From: [Clostridium] aminophilum DSM 10710
GTDB taxonomy: Bacteria; Bacillota; Clostridia; Lachnospirales; Lachnospiraceae
NCBI RefSeq assembly: GCF_000711825.1
Contig: NZ_JONJ01000012.1
Location: forward strand, 61,530 to 125,529
Direction of reading: 5' to 3'
DNA: 64,000 nt
The notes below the pieces were generated by a model. That model was not told the DNA's origin. It worked only from the letters and a program-made list of their open reading frames with translations, and made no database searches. The position numbers were made by a program, and so were the translations under genes. The stretch's first letter is position 1; the number at the start of each line of letters is the position of its first letter. Shown here one piece after another: positions 1-7,774 of this stretch.

Positions 1-710
1 AACTGATCGCGATCCTCGCCATGACGATCGACCACGGATCGGACCTGCTCTATCCGGGATTTCCGGCGGAGCCGGTCCCGATCCTTCTGCATTTGATTGG
101 AAGACTGACCGCGCCGATCATGTGGTTTTTTGTGTGTGAGGGATATCACTACACAAAAGATGTAAAGAAGTATATACTTCGGCTGGGAATCTTCGCCGTG
201 ATCTCACATTTTGCCTACTGTTTCGGGTTCGGCATCAGTCTGAACCCGTTTGAGGGCAGTATTTTCAACCGGACGAGTGTCATGTATCCGCTCTTCATCG
301 CCGTGGTGGTTTTGTATCTGGAAGATCATGCGGACCGGATGAAGAACTGGATCAGGCACCTTCTTCAGACGGTTCTGATCTTCAGCGCGTTTCCGGCGGA
401 CTGGAGCTGCATCGCGGTCCTTGCGATTCTCGGGATGTATCGGGAGAGAGGAAATCTGGAACGTCAGATGCGGAAAATGATCCCGTGGGTGTTTGTCTAT
501 GCGCTGGTGTCGTATTTCTTTGTCAGCAAAACCTATGCGTTTGTTCAGGTCGGCGTCCTCATGGTTTATCCGATTTTGAAAATGTATAACGGCGCGCGGG
601 GAAATGCGGCATGGATGAAATGGTTCTTTTATGCCTATTATCCGCTTCATCTGGCAGTGATCGGAATTCTCCGGCTGATGATTTACGGAGACACGAATAT
701 CTGCCTTTGA
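1..710 (+). CDS. TraX-family membrane protein (5' end cut by window)
   Basis: This is an integral membrane protein of the TraX family, named after the F-plasmid pilin acetylation protein; chromosomal Firmicute copies have no settled function. The frame is open to the left edge and reads LIAILAMTIDHG at positions 3-38, which matches the usual TraX N-terminus (a hydrophobic stretch followed by a T-x-D-H motif). The ATG at 21 is therefore probably internal and the gene starts outside the window. Several hydrophobic segments follow, with the typical F-x-x-EG-Y/F-x-x-T motif (WFFVCEGYHYTKD) after the second one. It ends 49 bases before the decayed macro-domain gene. Confidence 0.8.
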   Translation, partial: LIAILAMTIDHGSDLLYPGFPAEPVPILLHLIGRLTAPIMWFFVCEGYHYTKDVKKYILRLGIFAVISHFAYCFGFGISLNPFEGSIFNRTSVMYPLFIAVVVLYLEDHADRMKNWIRHLLQTVLIFSAFPADWSCIAVLAILGMYRERGNLERQMRKMIPWVFVYALVSYFFVSKTYAFVQVGVLMVYPILKMYNGARGNAAWMKWFFYAYYPLHLAVIGILRLMIYGDTNICL

Positions 711-759
711 AGAATCTGTCTTTACAGAAAACGCTCATAAGAAGAAAAGAGGAATGGAT

Positions 760-963
760 ATGCCGCTGAAAATTGTCCGTAATGACATTACGCGCATGGA
801 CACGGACGCCATCGTCAACACGGCCGGCGAGGTGCCGGTGGTCAGAGAGGGATGTGATACCGCCGTCCATAATGCAGCAGGATATGAAGAACTCCTTCAA
901 TACCGGATCGACCATATCGGAAAAAAACTGGAAGAGCACGGTCTTCCGTGCATCATCCGATAA
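760..963 (+). pseudogene. Truncated macro-domain (ADP-ribose-binding) protein
   Basis: The first 45 residues match the start of macro-domain proteins, which bind ADP-ribose or remove it: MPLKIVRNDIT, then DAIVNTAG and AVHNAAG. A complete domain is about 160-180 residues. This frame stops after 67-68 codons, soon after the first helix, and the tail (LEEHGLPCIIR) is not macro-like. The substrate loop is also degraded, with VREGCD where GGGVD is usual. The start at 760 fits an AGAGGA site 7 bases upstream; ATG 754 lies too close. I read it as a decayed or fused remnant. The last 29 bases recur almost exactly at 12264-12292. Confidence 0.65.
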
Positions 964-983
964 TGCAAAGAACGGGACGAAGC

Positions 984-1032
984 GGGGCCGACGCACTAAC
1001 TTGAGTTAGTGCGCCTGCCCCGTTTCTTTCTT
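984..1032 (+). terminator. Rho-independent terminator
   Basis: A nested hairpin pairs GGGGC with GCCCC outside and GCACTAAC with GTTAGTGC inside around a TTGA loop. It is followed by TTTCTTTCTTTT. It closes the TraX/macro unit and faces the end of the RNHCP gene. Confidence 0.8.
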
Positions 1033-1066
1033 TTCCTGTTTCCTCACGAAAGAGTTCCCCAAAGAG

Positions 1067-1495
1067 TTACCATTTCAGCACACCGTCGCCACCCATCATC
1101 CGCGTCATTTCCTCAATCCGTTCCAGAGGAAACGGCGGCGCGGAAACCGGCCGCATTGCAATGGACATCAGCTTCATTGGGTTGTCATCTGCCGCCACGC
1201 GGTTCGAACTGAGCGCTCCGCATACCCGGCATCGGTGGACGATCGCCCATTCCCCGTTCTTTCTGACCCAGACGGCGATCGGCTCCATCGCTCCGCCGCA
1301 ATCAGCTTGGCGGTCTCCCGGCTCAATGTCCAGATGCTTGCTGTGAAGACAATACGGACAATGATTTCTGTGTTCGCTTCCGGCGCCGTTCGGAACGACG
1401 GTCCTTCCGCATACATTGCAGACAAATGTCTCGTTGCAAGGATGTGTTTTATAGTAACCTTTATGGAATGATTTTCGTTTGTTTTCCCTGTTCAT
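1067..1495 (-). CDS. RNHCP domain protein
   Basis: A 142-residue protein with the defining RNHCP signature (EHRNHCPYC) and further Cys pairs (CNVCG, CRVCG), which suggests a zinc-binding fold. The family is widespread in bacteria and has no established function. I chose ATG 1495 because AGGAGG lies 9 bases upstream at 1505-1510; the longer frame to 1558 reads through that site. The protein is short, charged and without membrane segments or signal peptide, so it is likely cytoplasmic. It is a single-gene unit convergent with the TraX/macro unit, and its leader contains a strong hairpin (1534-1565). Confidence 0.8.
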   Translation of the reverse strand: MNRENKRKSFHKGYYKTHPCNETFVCNVCGRTVVPNGAGSEHRNHCPYCLHSKHLDIEPGDRQADCGGAMEPIAVWVRKNGEWAIVHRCRVCGALSSNRVAADDNPMKLMSIAMRPVSAPPFPLERIEEMTRMMGGDGVLKW

Positions 1496-1533
1496 GGGGA
1501 TTGTCCTCCTAAAAGTAAAATCATAAACCTTTT

Positions 1534-1565
1534 GGGAGGTTTGTCGGATTGTCAGCAAACCTCCC
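1534..1565 (-). promoter_or_regulatory. Leader hairpin upstream of RNHCP gene
   Basis: Perfect 10-base arms (GGGAGGTTTG and CAAACCTCCC on the plus strand) flank a 12-base loop in the presumed 5' leader of the minus-strand gene. No T-run follows on either strand, so it is not a standard terminator. It may be an operator or an RNA element. Confidence 0.45.
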
Positions 1566-1720
1566 GGTTATGCTACAATCTCCATTGTTTTACGTCTGAT
1601 CAAAAAGCGTTCTCCTTTTGAAAATGATTTGTCAGGCCGGCACCATGCCGGTCAAAGCTACCATAGTTTCAATATACGCTTATCGATTTCGGCATGCAAT
1701 ACAGTACAGCACATTTCCCG

Positions 1721-1749
1721 TTAGAGAAGTTATGAGAGGGTGTTATAAT
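1721..1749 (+). promoter_or_regulatory. Putative sigma-A promoter of the SorC regulator gene
   Basis: A perfect TATAAT at 1744-1749 lies about 75 bases before the regulator start. The -35 at the proper 17-base spacing (TTAGAG, 1721-1726) is weak. The rest of the gap between the two divergent genes (1566-1720) holds nothing else that I recognise. Confidence 0.45.
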
Positions 1750-1825
1750 ACAAGAAATAATGGATAATATTTGAGCCCGGTTTTCGCGGGCGCTGATTTG
1801 TGATGAGATCCAGCCGGAGGTGTCA

Positions 1826-2767
1826 ATGATTTCGGAAGAAAAAAGAGTTCAGAGAATGATCGAGGTTTCACGCCTTTACTATGAGGAAAACTGCAGTCAG
1901 AAAGTGATTGCGGAACGGCTGCATATCTCCCGGCCTCTGGTGAGCGTTATCCTGAACGAAGCGAAAGCATGCGGAATCGTGACGATAACGATAAAGGATG
2001 CGGTGATCACCGCCGAGCAGGTCATCGATAAGCTGAAAAAAAGCTACGGAATCGACACGGTCATCACCGCGCAGGATGACGCCAACGATGATCTGACAAA
2101 CCGGCGCATTGCCGAGGCAGGATATAACTATTGTTTCGGCAGATCAAACGACGGAAAACGCATCGGCGTGGGCTGGGGATCCATTATCGGAAAGATGGCG
2201 GATCATGCCGAAACACTGGAAGAGCCGAGAGAAAAGCGGGGAGCTGTTTTCCCGCTCACCGGGGGCGTGAATTCGGTGACGCGGGGGTATCATACCAATG
2301 AGCTGGTTCGCATTTTTTCGCTGAAGACCGGCAGACAACCGTATTTCCTGTATATGCCAGCATTGAATGAAACTCCGACAGAACTGGAATATTTAAAACA
2401 GACGGAACAGTTTTCGGCGATCGAGGATGAATGGGAATACATGGAGCAGGCGGTAGTGTCCATCTCGAACTTTCCGTCGTATCCGGATCTTGGCGTGCGG
2501 TCGATTTACGGAAATGCGCTGATTGAGAAAAAAGCGGTGGGAAGAATCCTGGCGTATTACTATGACTCCTATGGAAAGATCATTTCACCGGTTACCGAAT
2601 CGACACTTCAGGCATCGATCAAACAGCTGCGGCAGACCGACGTGGTCGCCGTCTGCTCGAACCAGGTCAAGCCGCAAAGTGTGATCGGCGCTTTGCGGAC
2701 GGGAATCATCGATAAACTGGTTATCTCGCAGGGGCTGGCGGAAAAAGTGGCGCTTGTGACATACTAA
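1826..2767 (+). CDS. SorC/DeoR-type sugar-binding transcriptional regulator (LsrR-like)
   Basis: A 313-residue regulator with an N-terminal helix-turn-helix (about residues 1-55, YYEENCSQKVIAERLHIS followed by SRPLVS) and a large C-terminal sugar-phosphate-binding domain of the SorC class, the family of LsrR, SorC and CggR. Such proteins usually repress the adjacent catabolic operon until a phosphorylated sugar binds. CCGGAGG at 1814-1820 places the start at ATG 1826; the GTG at 1820 overlaps that site. It stands just upstream of a co-oriented kinase/aldolase/ABC transporter operon that resembles lsr, with two matching operator-like repeats in the gap, so it is very probably the local regulator. 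Confidence 0.88.
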   Translation: MISEEKRVQRMIEVSRLYYEENCSQKVIAERLHISRPLVSVILNEAKACGIVTITIKDAVITAEQVIDKLKKSYGIDTVITAQDDANDDLTNRRIAEAGYNYCFGRSNDGKRIGVGWGSIIGKMADHAETLEEPREKRGAVFPLTGGVNSVTRGYHTNELVRIFSLKTGRQPYFLYMPALNETPTELEYLKQTEQFSAIEDEWEYMEQAVVSISNFPSYPDLGVRSIYGNALIEKKAVGRILAYYYDSYGKIISPVTESTLQASIKQLRQTDVVAVCSNQVKPQSVIGALRTGIIDKLVISQGLAEKVALVTY

Positions 2768-2770
2768 AAA

Positions 2771-2969
2771 TAACATTTGTTAAAAACTAACGGCATTATT
2801 GCTAAAGGGAAAAACAAACTTTTAGCGATAGTGCTGTTTTTATGTAAAAAATATCCTGATATATTGACAATGTGCCCAAAAATGAATAATTATTATCTTG
2901 TAAGTTAAATTTTGTCAAGAAACAAATCGAGTTTTTATCGGATATTTTGACAGAAATTAACAAATGTTA
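2771..2969 (+). promoter_or_regulatory. Regulatory region with two inverted operator-like sites
   Basis: TAACATTTGTTAA (2771-2783) and its exact reverse complement TTAACAAATGTTA (2957-2969) bracket the AT-rich gap. Each has a TAACA-NN-TGTTA core, as expected for a dimeric regulator. The downstream copy begins 4 bases after a TTGACA (2947-2952), where a bound repressor would block a promoter. Another TTGACA lies at 2864-2869. The two-site arrangement about 186 bases apart suggests looping by a SorC-type tetramer (inference). Confidence 0.6.
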
Positions 2970-3000
2970 GATTTTGGAAGGGGAGTGAAGATTACAGAAG

Positions 3001-3615
3001 ATGATGACCAAAACACAATTGAGGACCAGATTTATCCATGCGTGTGAAAACGTCATTGCCGCGGAGACCGAGCTGACCGAGATCGATTCCAAATTCGGGG
3101 ATGCCGATCACGGTCTGACAATGCACAAGATCGCGGATGCGATCAGGGCGGCGGTGGAGGCATCGGACGGAAACATTCAGGAGATGCTGGATGACGCTGC
3201 GATGGCAGTTATGACACTGAATGGAGGAAGTGCCGTTCCGCTGTGGAATACGTGGCTTGACGGTATGCAGGAAGGTTCTCCGCAAACGGAGGAAATTGAT
3301 GCCACGGGGCTGCGGACCATGTTTGCTTCTGCCCTTGAAGCCCTTGATGATATGTCGGGGGCAAAGGTCGGCGATAAGACCATGATGGATGCGGTGATTC
3401 CGGCAAGCGAGGCGATTGCGGCATACGAGGGTGAGGACGAGAAGGAACTGTTTTCCATTGCTGCGGAGGCGGCACGGAAGGGAGCGGAAAACAGCAGGAA
3501 TTTCGTCTCGAAATTCGGACGGGCGAAAAGCTACGGAGAGAAGACGATCGGAACGCCGGACGCCGGTGCGGTTTCCATGTCCAGGTTCTTTGAGGGACTC
3601 GCGAAGGACGAATGA
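3001..3615 (+). CDS. dhaL: DhaL-type kinase subunit (DAK2 domain)
   Basis: A 204-residue protein matching DhaL, the ADP/ATP-binding subunit of dihydroxyacetone-type kinases. The metal-nucleotide motif is present near residues 28-36 (DSKFGDADHG, with the Asp residues that hold two Mg ions), as are the glycine-rich stretches NGGSAVP and GAKVGDKTMMDA. It needs the DhaK partner, which follows 56 bases later; the order DhaL-DhaK is reversed relative to many dha operons. No DhaM phosphotransferase gene is near, so it could be an ATP-dependent version or use a distant DhaM. The ATG at 3001 has only a distant purine-rich site (AAGGGGAG, 2978-2985), and 3004 is an alternative. Confidence 0.82.
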   Translation: MMTKTQLRTRFIHACENVIAAETELTEIDSKFGDADHGLTMHKIADAIRAAVEASDGNIQEMLDDAAMAVMTLNGGSAVPLWNTWLDGMQEGSPQTEEIDATGLRTMFASALEALDDMSGAKVGDKTMMDAVIPASEAIAAYEGEDEKELFSIAAEAARKGAENSRNFVSKFGRAKSYGEKTIGTPDAGAVSMSRFFEGLAKDE

Positions 3616-3671
3616 GCGCGGTTTCCTTAAAAAATAAAAACACATGAAGGATTAGGAGGAGAACGACAGGT

Positions 3672-4670
3672 ATGAAGATGAAGAAGTTTATCAACAGTGC
3701 AGAGACAATCACAGACGAAGAACTCATCGGACTCGGAATGGCTTTCAGCGACGTTGTTGAAGTAAACGGCCATCTGGTAATCAGCAAGGATCTTGCCAAT
3801 GCCGATCGTGTGACGGTTGTGACCTACGGCGGTTCCGGACATGAGCCGGCACTGCAGGGATTTACCGGCAGAGGCATGCTTGATGTTGCTGCGGTTGGTG
3901 ATATCTTCGCCGCACCTTCCGGCCAGCTTGTCTTCGAAGCAATGCAGCTGGCGGACAAGGGACACGGTGTTCTGCTGCTCACACTGAATTATGCCGGTGA
4001 CCAGTTGGCAGGCAAGCAGGCGATGAAACTCGCGAAGAAAGCCGGAATGAATGTCCGTCAGGTCATTACCGATGAAGAGATCCGCTTTGATCCGAATGGT
4101 GAGGACAACCGCCGTGGTCTTGCCGGTGCAGTTCCGATGTATCACATTGCGGGAGCGGCAGCAAAAGCAGGCAAGAGTCTGGATGAGGTAGCCGAGATCT
4201 GTGAGCGCTACGCGAAGAACATGGCTTCCATTACCGTTAAGGTCTCCGATGCAACTCATCCGATGAATGGTATGTCGTTCGGCGATCTGGGCGAGAGCGA
4301 CATGATGGAGATTGGCGCTGGTCAGCACGGCGAAGGCGGCGGCACACGCGTTCCGATGATGTCCGCGAAGGATACCGTGGCGACGGTTGCCAAACCGATC
4401 ACAGAACACCTTGGCTTAAAGTCCGGTGATAAGGCATTTGTGATGATCAACGGCTGCGGCGCGACGACCATGATGGAAATGCTCATTCTCTATAAGGAGA
4501 CCGTTGCATATCTTGAGAACATGGGCGTAAAGGTTGTGGCGAATATGGTCGGCGAAGTTCTGACCGTTCAGGAGGCTGGCGGTTTCCAGATGAATATCGC
4601 GAAGTGGGACGATGAGATCGAAGCCCTCTGGAATGCACCGGCACATGCCTGCAACTTCTTTAAAGAGTAA
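3672..4670 (+). CDS. dhaK: DhaK-type kinase subunit (dihydroxyacetone/ketose kinase)
   Basis: A 332-residue DhaK homologue, the substrate-binding subunit that holds its ketone substrate covalently on a histidine. Visible signatures are the YGGSGHEPAL motif near residues 51-60 and EIGAGQHGEGG near residue 215, whose His should form the hemiaminal bond. It is slightly shorter than E. coli DhaK (356). AGGAGGAG precedes ATG 3672. DhaK relatives also phosphorylate erythrulose and other small ketoses, so dihydroxyacetone is not proven as the substrate. In this operon it takes the position that the FGGY kinase LsrK has in enteric lsr systems. Confidence 0.85.
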   Translation: MKMKKFINSAETITDEELIGLGMAFSDVVEVNGHLVISKDLANADRVTVVTYGGSGHEPALQGFTGRGMLDVAAVGDIFAAPSGQLVFEAMQLADKGHGVLLLTLNYAGDQLAGKQAMKLAKKAGMNVRQVITDEEIRFDPNGEDNRRGLAGAVPMYHIAGAAAKAGKSLDEVAEICERYAKNMASITVKVSDATHPMNGMSFGDLGESDMMEIGAGQHGEGGGTRVPMMSAKDTVATVAKPITEHLGLKSGDKAFVMINGCGATTMMEMLILYKETVAYLENMGVKVVANMVGEVLTVQEAGGFQMNIAKWDDEIEALWNAPAHACNFFKE

Positions 4671-4758
4671 AATGCCGCAGCGATGAGTTCGAACCTTTCA
4701 TGAGGAGGAAAATATCGCGAGCGGAAAAGAAATAACACTTTGGAAAGGAGGCCATAGT

Positions 4759-5637
4759 ATGGCTGATAAGGATGGGCTGAAGGTTGCCAAGGATTATCAG
4801 GTCAATGAACCATTTGCGAATCAGGGCAATTTTCAGGTCAAGGGCGCTGCAGCACTCGATTGGGGTATGAAGCACCGTATGAGCAAGATTTTTAACCCCA
4901 GGACGGGAAAGACCGTGATGTTCGCATTCGATCACGGCTATTTTATGGGCAGTACTGCGGGACTCGAGCGTCTCGACATTACCGTGCCGAATCTGATGCC
5001 CTATGTGGATGTGCTGATGTGTACCCGGGGAGCGCTTCGCACCTGTGTTCCTGCAAATAACAATTGCGGCGTGGCACTGCGCGTCACCTCCGGCAGTTCG
5101 ATGCTGAATGACGATTTAAGCCATGAGGTTGTGGCAGTGGACATCGAGGAGGCAGTGCGGCTGAATGCGGACTGTATGGCGGTGCAGACCTTTATTGGCG
5201 CAGACGGTCAGCTCTCCAGCCTGGATAACCTCAACCGAGTGGTCAATGCCGGCATGCGCTACGGGATTCCGACGCTCGGTGTTGTAGCGGTTGGAAAGGA
5301 TATGGAACGCACCGACCGTTTCTTCAAACTTGCCACACGAATCGTGGCGGAAATGGGCGTGCAGATCGTAAAGACCTACAACTGCGAGCACTTTGACGAG
5401 GTTGTGGCAGCGTGCCCGGTTCCGATCGTGGTGGCGGGCGGAAAGAAACTGCCGGAGAAAGAGGCGCTGACGCTTGCCTATGACGTGATTCGCCAGGGCG
5501 CGGCGGGCGTCGATATGGGCCGCAATATCTTCCAGAGCCAGCATCCCATCGAGATGGCGCAGGCGGTAAGGAAGGTTGTTCACGAAGGCTTCACGGATAA
5601 GGAAGCGTACGAGTTCTACCTCGATTCTGTCAACTGA
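4759..5637 (+). CDS. lsrF: LsrF-like class I aldolase/thiolase
   Basis: A 292-residue protein strikingly similar to LsrF of E. coli by remembered sequence: ALDWGMKHRMSKIFNP, GKTVMFAFDHGYFMG, VLMCTRGALR, CPVPIVVAGGKKLPE and GVDMGRNIFQS. LsrF transfers an acetyl unit from phosphorylated DPD (processed autoinducer-2) to CoA in the cytoplasm; relatives are fructose-bisphosphate-type aldolases with a Schiff-base Lys. The Lys in IVKTYN is a candidate catalytic residue. An AAAGGAGG site 8 bases upstream fixes the start. The next gene is delayed by the 20-bp repeat array (5644-5823). The match is to the family; the true substrate here may be another phospho-ketose. Confidence 0.85.
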   Translation: MADKDGLKVAKDYQVNEPFANQGNFQVKGAAALDWGMKHRMSKIFNPRTGKTVMFAFDHGYFMGSTAGLERLDITVPNLMPYVDVLMCTRGALRTCVPANNNCGVALRVTSGSSMLNDDLSHEVVAVDIEEAVRLNADCMAVQTFIGADGQLSSLDNLNRVVNAGMRYGIPTLGVVAVGKDMERTDRFFKLATRIVAEMGVQIVKTYNCEHFDEVVAACPVPIVVAGGKKLPEKEALTLAYDVIRQGAAGVDMGRNIFQSQHPIEMAQAVRKVVHEGFTDKEAYEFYLDSVN

Positions 5638-5643
5638 GGAAAA

Positions 5644-5823
5644 TCCGTTCATGAACAGGAAATTCCTGTATCGGACAGGAGATTCCTGCATCAGACAGGG
5701 AATTCCTGCATCAGACAGGAAAATCCGGTATTGAACAGGAGATTCCTGCATCGGACAGGTGTATACGGTAATTAACAGGAAATTCCGATATCGAACAGAA
5801 GAATCCATTATCGGAAAATATAT
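5644..5823 (+). repeat. Nine tandem 20-bp repeats between lsrF-like and VOC-like genes
   Basis: Nine contiguous units of exactly 20 bases begin at 5644, each opening with TCC or TAC. The best-kept version reads TCCTGCATCAGACAGGAAAT. Most units carry CCTG and CAGG in inverted orientation, so each can form a small stem. The outer units are more diverged. The period is not a multiple of three and the array lies between coding regions. Confidence 0.9.
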
Positions 5824-5840
5824 GGAAGGAGAGATAAGTC

Positions 5841-6167
5841 ATGTCAGCGGAATATATGCATGTAGGCATTCCGGTTCTGAACAAAAAACCGGGAATGATC
5901 TACAACGAGTGGGGAAGGTTCTGGGTAAATGAGAGCGTCGATGAGTATGACTATAAAATCGAGTATCTCAAGTTTGACGAGGGAACCCGTTTCCCGGAGA
6001 TCCTTTCCAAACAGCCGCATGTAGCGTACAAAGTCGATAATCTCGAGCCGTACGCAGCGCAGGCTCAGCAGATCATTTTCGGACCGGAGGCGGTTTCCGA
6101 CACGGTGCGCCTTGCGTTCGTGATCGTCGATGACGCCATCATCGAACTGTACGAGGATAAGGGCTGA
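5841..6167 (+). CDS. Small VOC/glyoxalase-like protein
   Basis: A 108-residue protein with an AAGGAGAG ribosome site. The start (MHVGIPV), the middle (HVAYKVDNLEPYA) and the end (AFVIVDDAIIELYE) resemble one half of the vicinal-oxygen-chelate fold, where His and Glu bind a metal. VOC enzymes isomerise or open small oxo compounds; the half-domain would act as a dimer. It lies within the lsr-like operon at the place where LsrG sits in enteric bacteria, but it does not look like LsrG. I infer a step on the phospho-ketose product; the reaction is unknown. Confidence 0.6.
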   Translation: MSAEYMHVGIPVLNKKPGMIYNEWGRFWVNESVDEYDYKIEYLKFDEGTRFPEILSKQPHVAYKVDNLEPYAAQAQQIIFGPEAVSDTVRLAFVIVDDAIIELYEDKG

Positions 6168-6403
6168 GAAACTCTGAACGAAAAAGGAAAAGGGAAAATA
6201 GAAAAAGAAAACAGAAAAGGGAAAGACATAAAGAGATAATCAAAAGAGCATTCCGATAATCGTAAACAGCATCAATTGAAATGAAGAATCCTCAGAGGGC
6301 GTCCTCATGGGAAGCCGCAAAACAAACCGGGGATTCGGGATGGATTATACAAAGAATTGAGATTCTATTTGGACAATATCATCAAAAAATCATAGGAGGA
6401 GTT

Positions 6404-7516
6404 ATGAAGAAGGTACTTTCGATTGGACTTGCTTTGGTTACGGCACTCTCACTTTGCGCATGCGGACAGCAGTCGGGCGCAACATCTCAGACGGGCAACG
6501 CCGGCTCGCCAACACAGGACATGGCAGAGACAAAAGCCACGGAGAAGGCGCAGAAAGGCGAACTCAAGCACGTTAAGATGGGACTTGCAATGCAGAGCCT
6601 TCAGGCTGCGGCCTTCCATGCATGGGCAGATTATCTTCAGCAGAGATTGGACTACGAAGCGGCCAATCGCGGTTACGAGGTTGAGCTTATCACGACCAAT
6701 GCGGATAACGACGTCACCAAACAGGCAAACGATATCCGTGATCTGATTGCGGCAGGATGCGAGGTCATCTTCTGCCCGTGCCTTGACTCTCAGGCTATCC
6801 TTCAGTCCGTAAAGGAAGTTCATGATGCCGGACGCATCTATGTTTCTTATTGCCGAGAGGTTTCCCATGACGCAACCGGCGATCAGGTTCCGGATCTGAC
6901 AGTCAACTTCGCTTCCGAGGATCAGGCATATTACGGCATGGTGGATCTCTTTGACATGATGAAGGCCGAAGGCGTTGAACCGGTCAAGATCATTGACTGC
7001 TATGGCGACAAGACGGATGAGAACGCTCACAACAGAGAAAAGGGACTTCAGAGAGCGCTGAAGGACTATGGTTTTGAGAATGTTCCGCTGGTTGAGGTTG
7101 AGTGCGGACACTGGGAGCCGGATGTATGCGGTCAGAACCTTGAGCCGGTCCTCGCTGCAAACCCGGATGCCAATGTCATGTATTCTTCTTCCGACTTCCT
7201 GAACTCCGGTATCCAGACCGCTATGGAAAATGCCGGAATGTGGCATAAGCACGGTGAGGAAGGTCACGTTTACTTCTCTGCGTCCGATATGTATCCGCTC
7301 GGCATTCAGCATCTGCGCGAAGGTTACATGGACACCGCGGTAGACCAGGGATGCTATAACTTCGCAGTTCACGCAGCGGAAGGCGCATTTGATCTTCTCG
7401 AAGGCAAAAAGGTTGAGCAGGTACAGCTGGTTCTCGGAACCCGCGCGACCATCAACGATATCGAGAAAATCCTGAAAGAGATCCCGCTGTGGGGTAACGA
7501 CTACGCAGATTATTAA
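6404..7516 (+). CDS. Sugar ABC transporter substrate-binding lipoprotein (LsrB/RbsB class)
   Basis: A 370-residue periplasmic-type binding protein anchored as a lipoprotein: a signal peptide ends in the lipobox LCAC near residue 21, followed by a Ser/Thr/Gly-rich linker. The mature part is a Peripla_BP_4 domain, with features such as NDVTKQANDIRDLIAAG and AVDQGCYNFAVHAAEG. The start is ATG 6404, with AGGAGG 5 bases upstream; the longer open frame to 6281 has no ribosome site. Given the LsrF and DhaK neighbours, the ligand is probably autoinducer-2-like or a small ketose. A strong hairpin after the gene may raise its expression over the permeases. Confidence 0.88.
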   Translation: MKKVLSIGLALVTALSLCACGQQSGATSQTGNAGSPTQDMAETKATEKAQKGELKHVKMGLAMQSLQAAAFHAWADYLQQRLDYEAANRGYEVELITTNADNDVTKQANDIRDLIAAGCEVIFCPCLDSQAILQSVKEVHDAGRIYVSYCREVSHDATGDQVPDLTVNFASEDQAYYGMVDLFDMMKAEGVEPVKIIDCYGDKTDENAHNREKGLQRALKDYGFENVPLVEVECGHWEPDVCGQNLEPVLAANPDANVMYSSSDFLNSGIQTAMENAGMWHKHGEEGHVYFSASDMYPLGIQHLREGYMDTAVDQGCYNFAVHAAEGAFDLLEGKKVEQVQLVLGTRATINDIEKILKEIPLWGNDYADY

Positions 7517-7611
7517 TCCCCCGGGGACAGATTACAGGAAATGACATAGCGAAATCATTTTCTGCACATTCTGTAGAAAGCTCTGCAACATCATTGATGT
7601 ACAACTCTCTG

Positions 7612-7637
7612 TGGGGCGAGGCGACTGCCTCGCCCCA
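7612..7637 (+). promoter_or_regulatory. Intercistronic stem-loop between binding protein and permease
   Basis: A perfect 11-bp stem (TGGGGCGAGGC and GCCTCGCCCCA) closes a GACT loop and is not followed by a T-run. Such elements after binding-protein genes usually protect the upstream mRNA or partly terminate. A smaller hairpin (CACGG, T5, CCGTG) lies near 7693-7708 in the same 258-base gap. Confidence 0.6.
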
Positions 7638-7774
7638 TATCGTAAGTATTGCTGCATATGTCAGATGATATGACTATGATGCATGAATGCTTCACGGTTT
7701 TTCCGTGTTGTTTCATTATCATTTCTGGTATCTTTTGAAATCGCTATCTTCTAAGAATGGGGGGAAACACGGTT

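Noticed and set aside
3001..4670. Ordinary dihydroxyacetone-utilisation operon
   Set aside because: No DhaM, glycerol dehydrogenase or DhaS/DhaR genes; the context is lsr-like.
5116..5808. Minus-strand frame with repeated peptide QESPVRYRNF through the 20-bp array
   Set aside because: The period of 20 is not a multiple of three, and the rest is antisense to the LsrF-like gene.
5644..5823. CRISPR array
   Set aside because: The 20-bp units abut one another without unique spacers and no cas genes are present.
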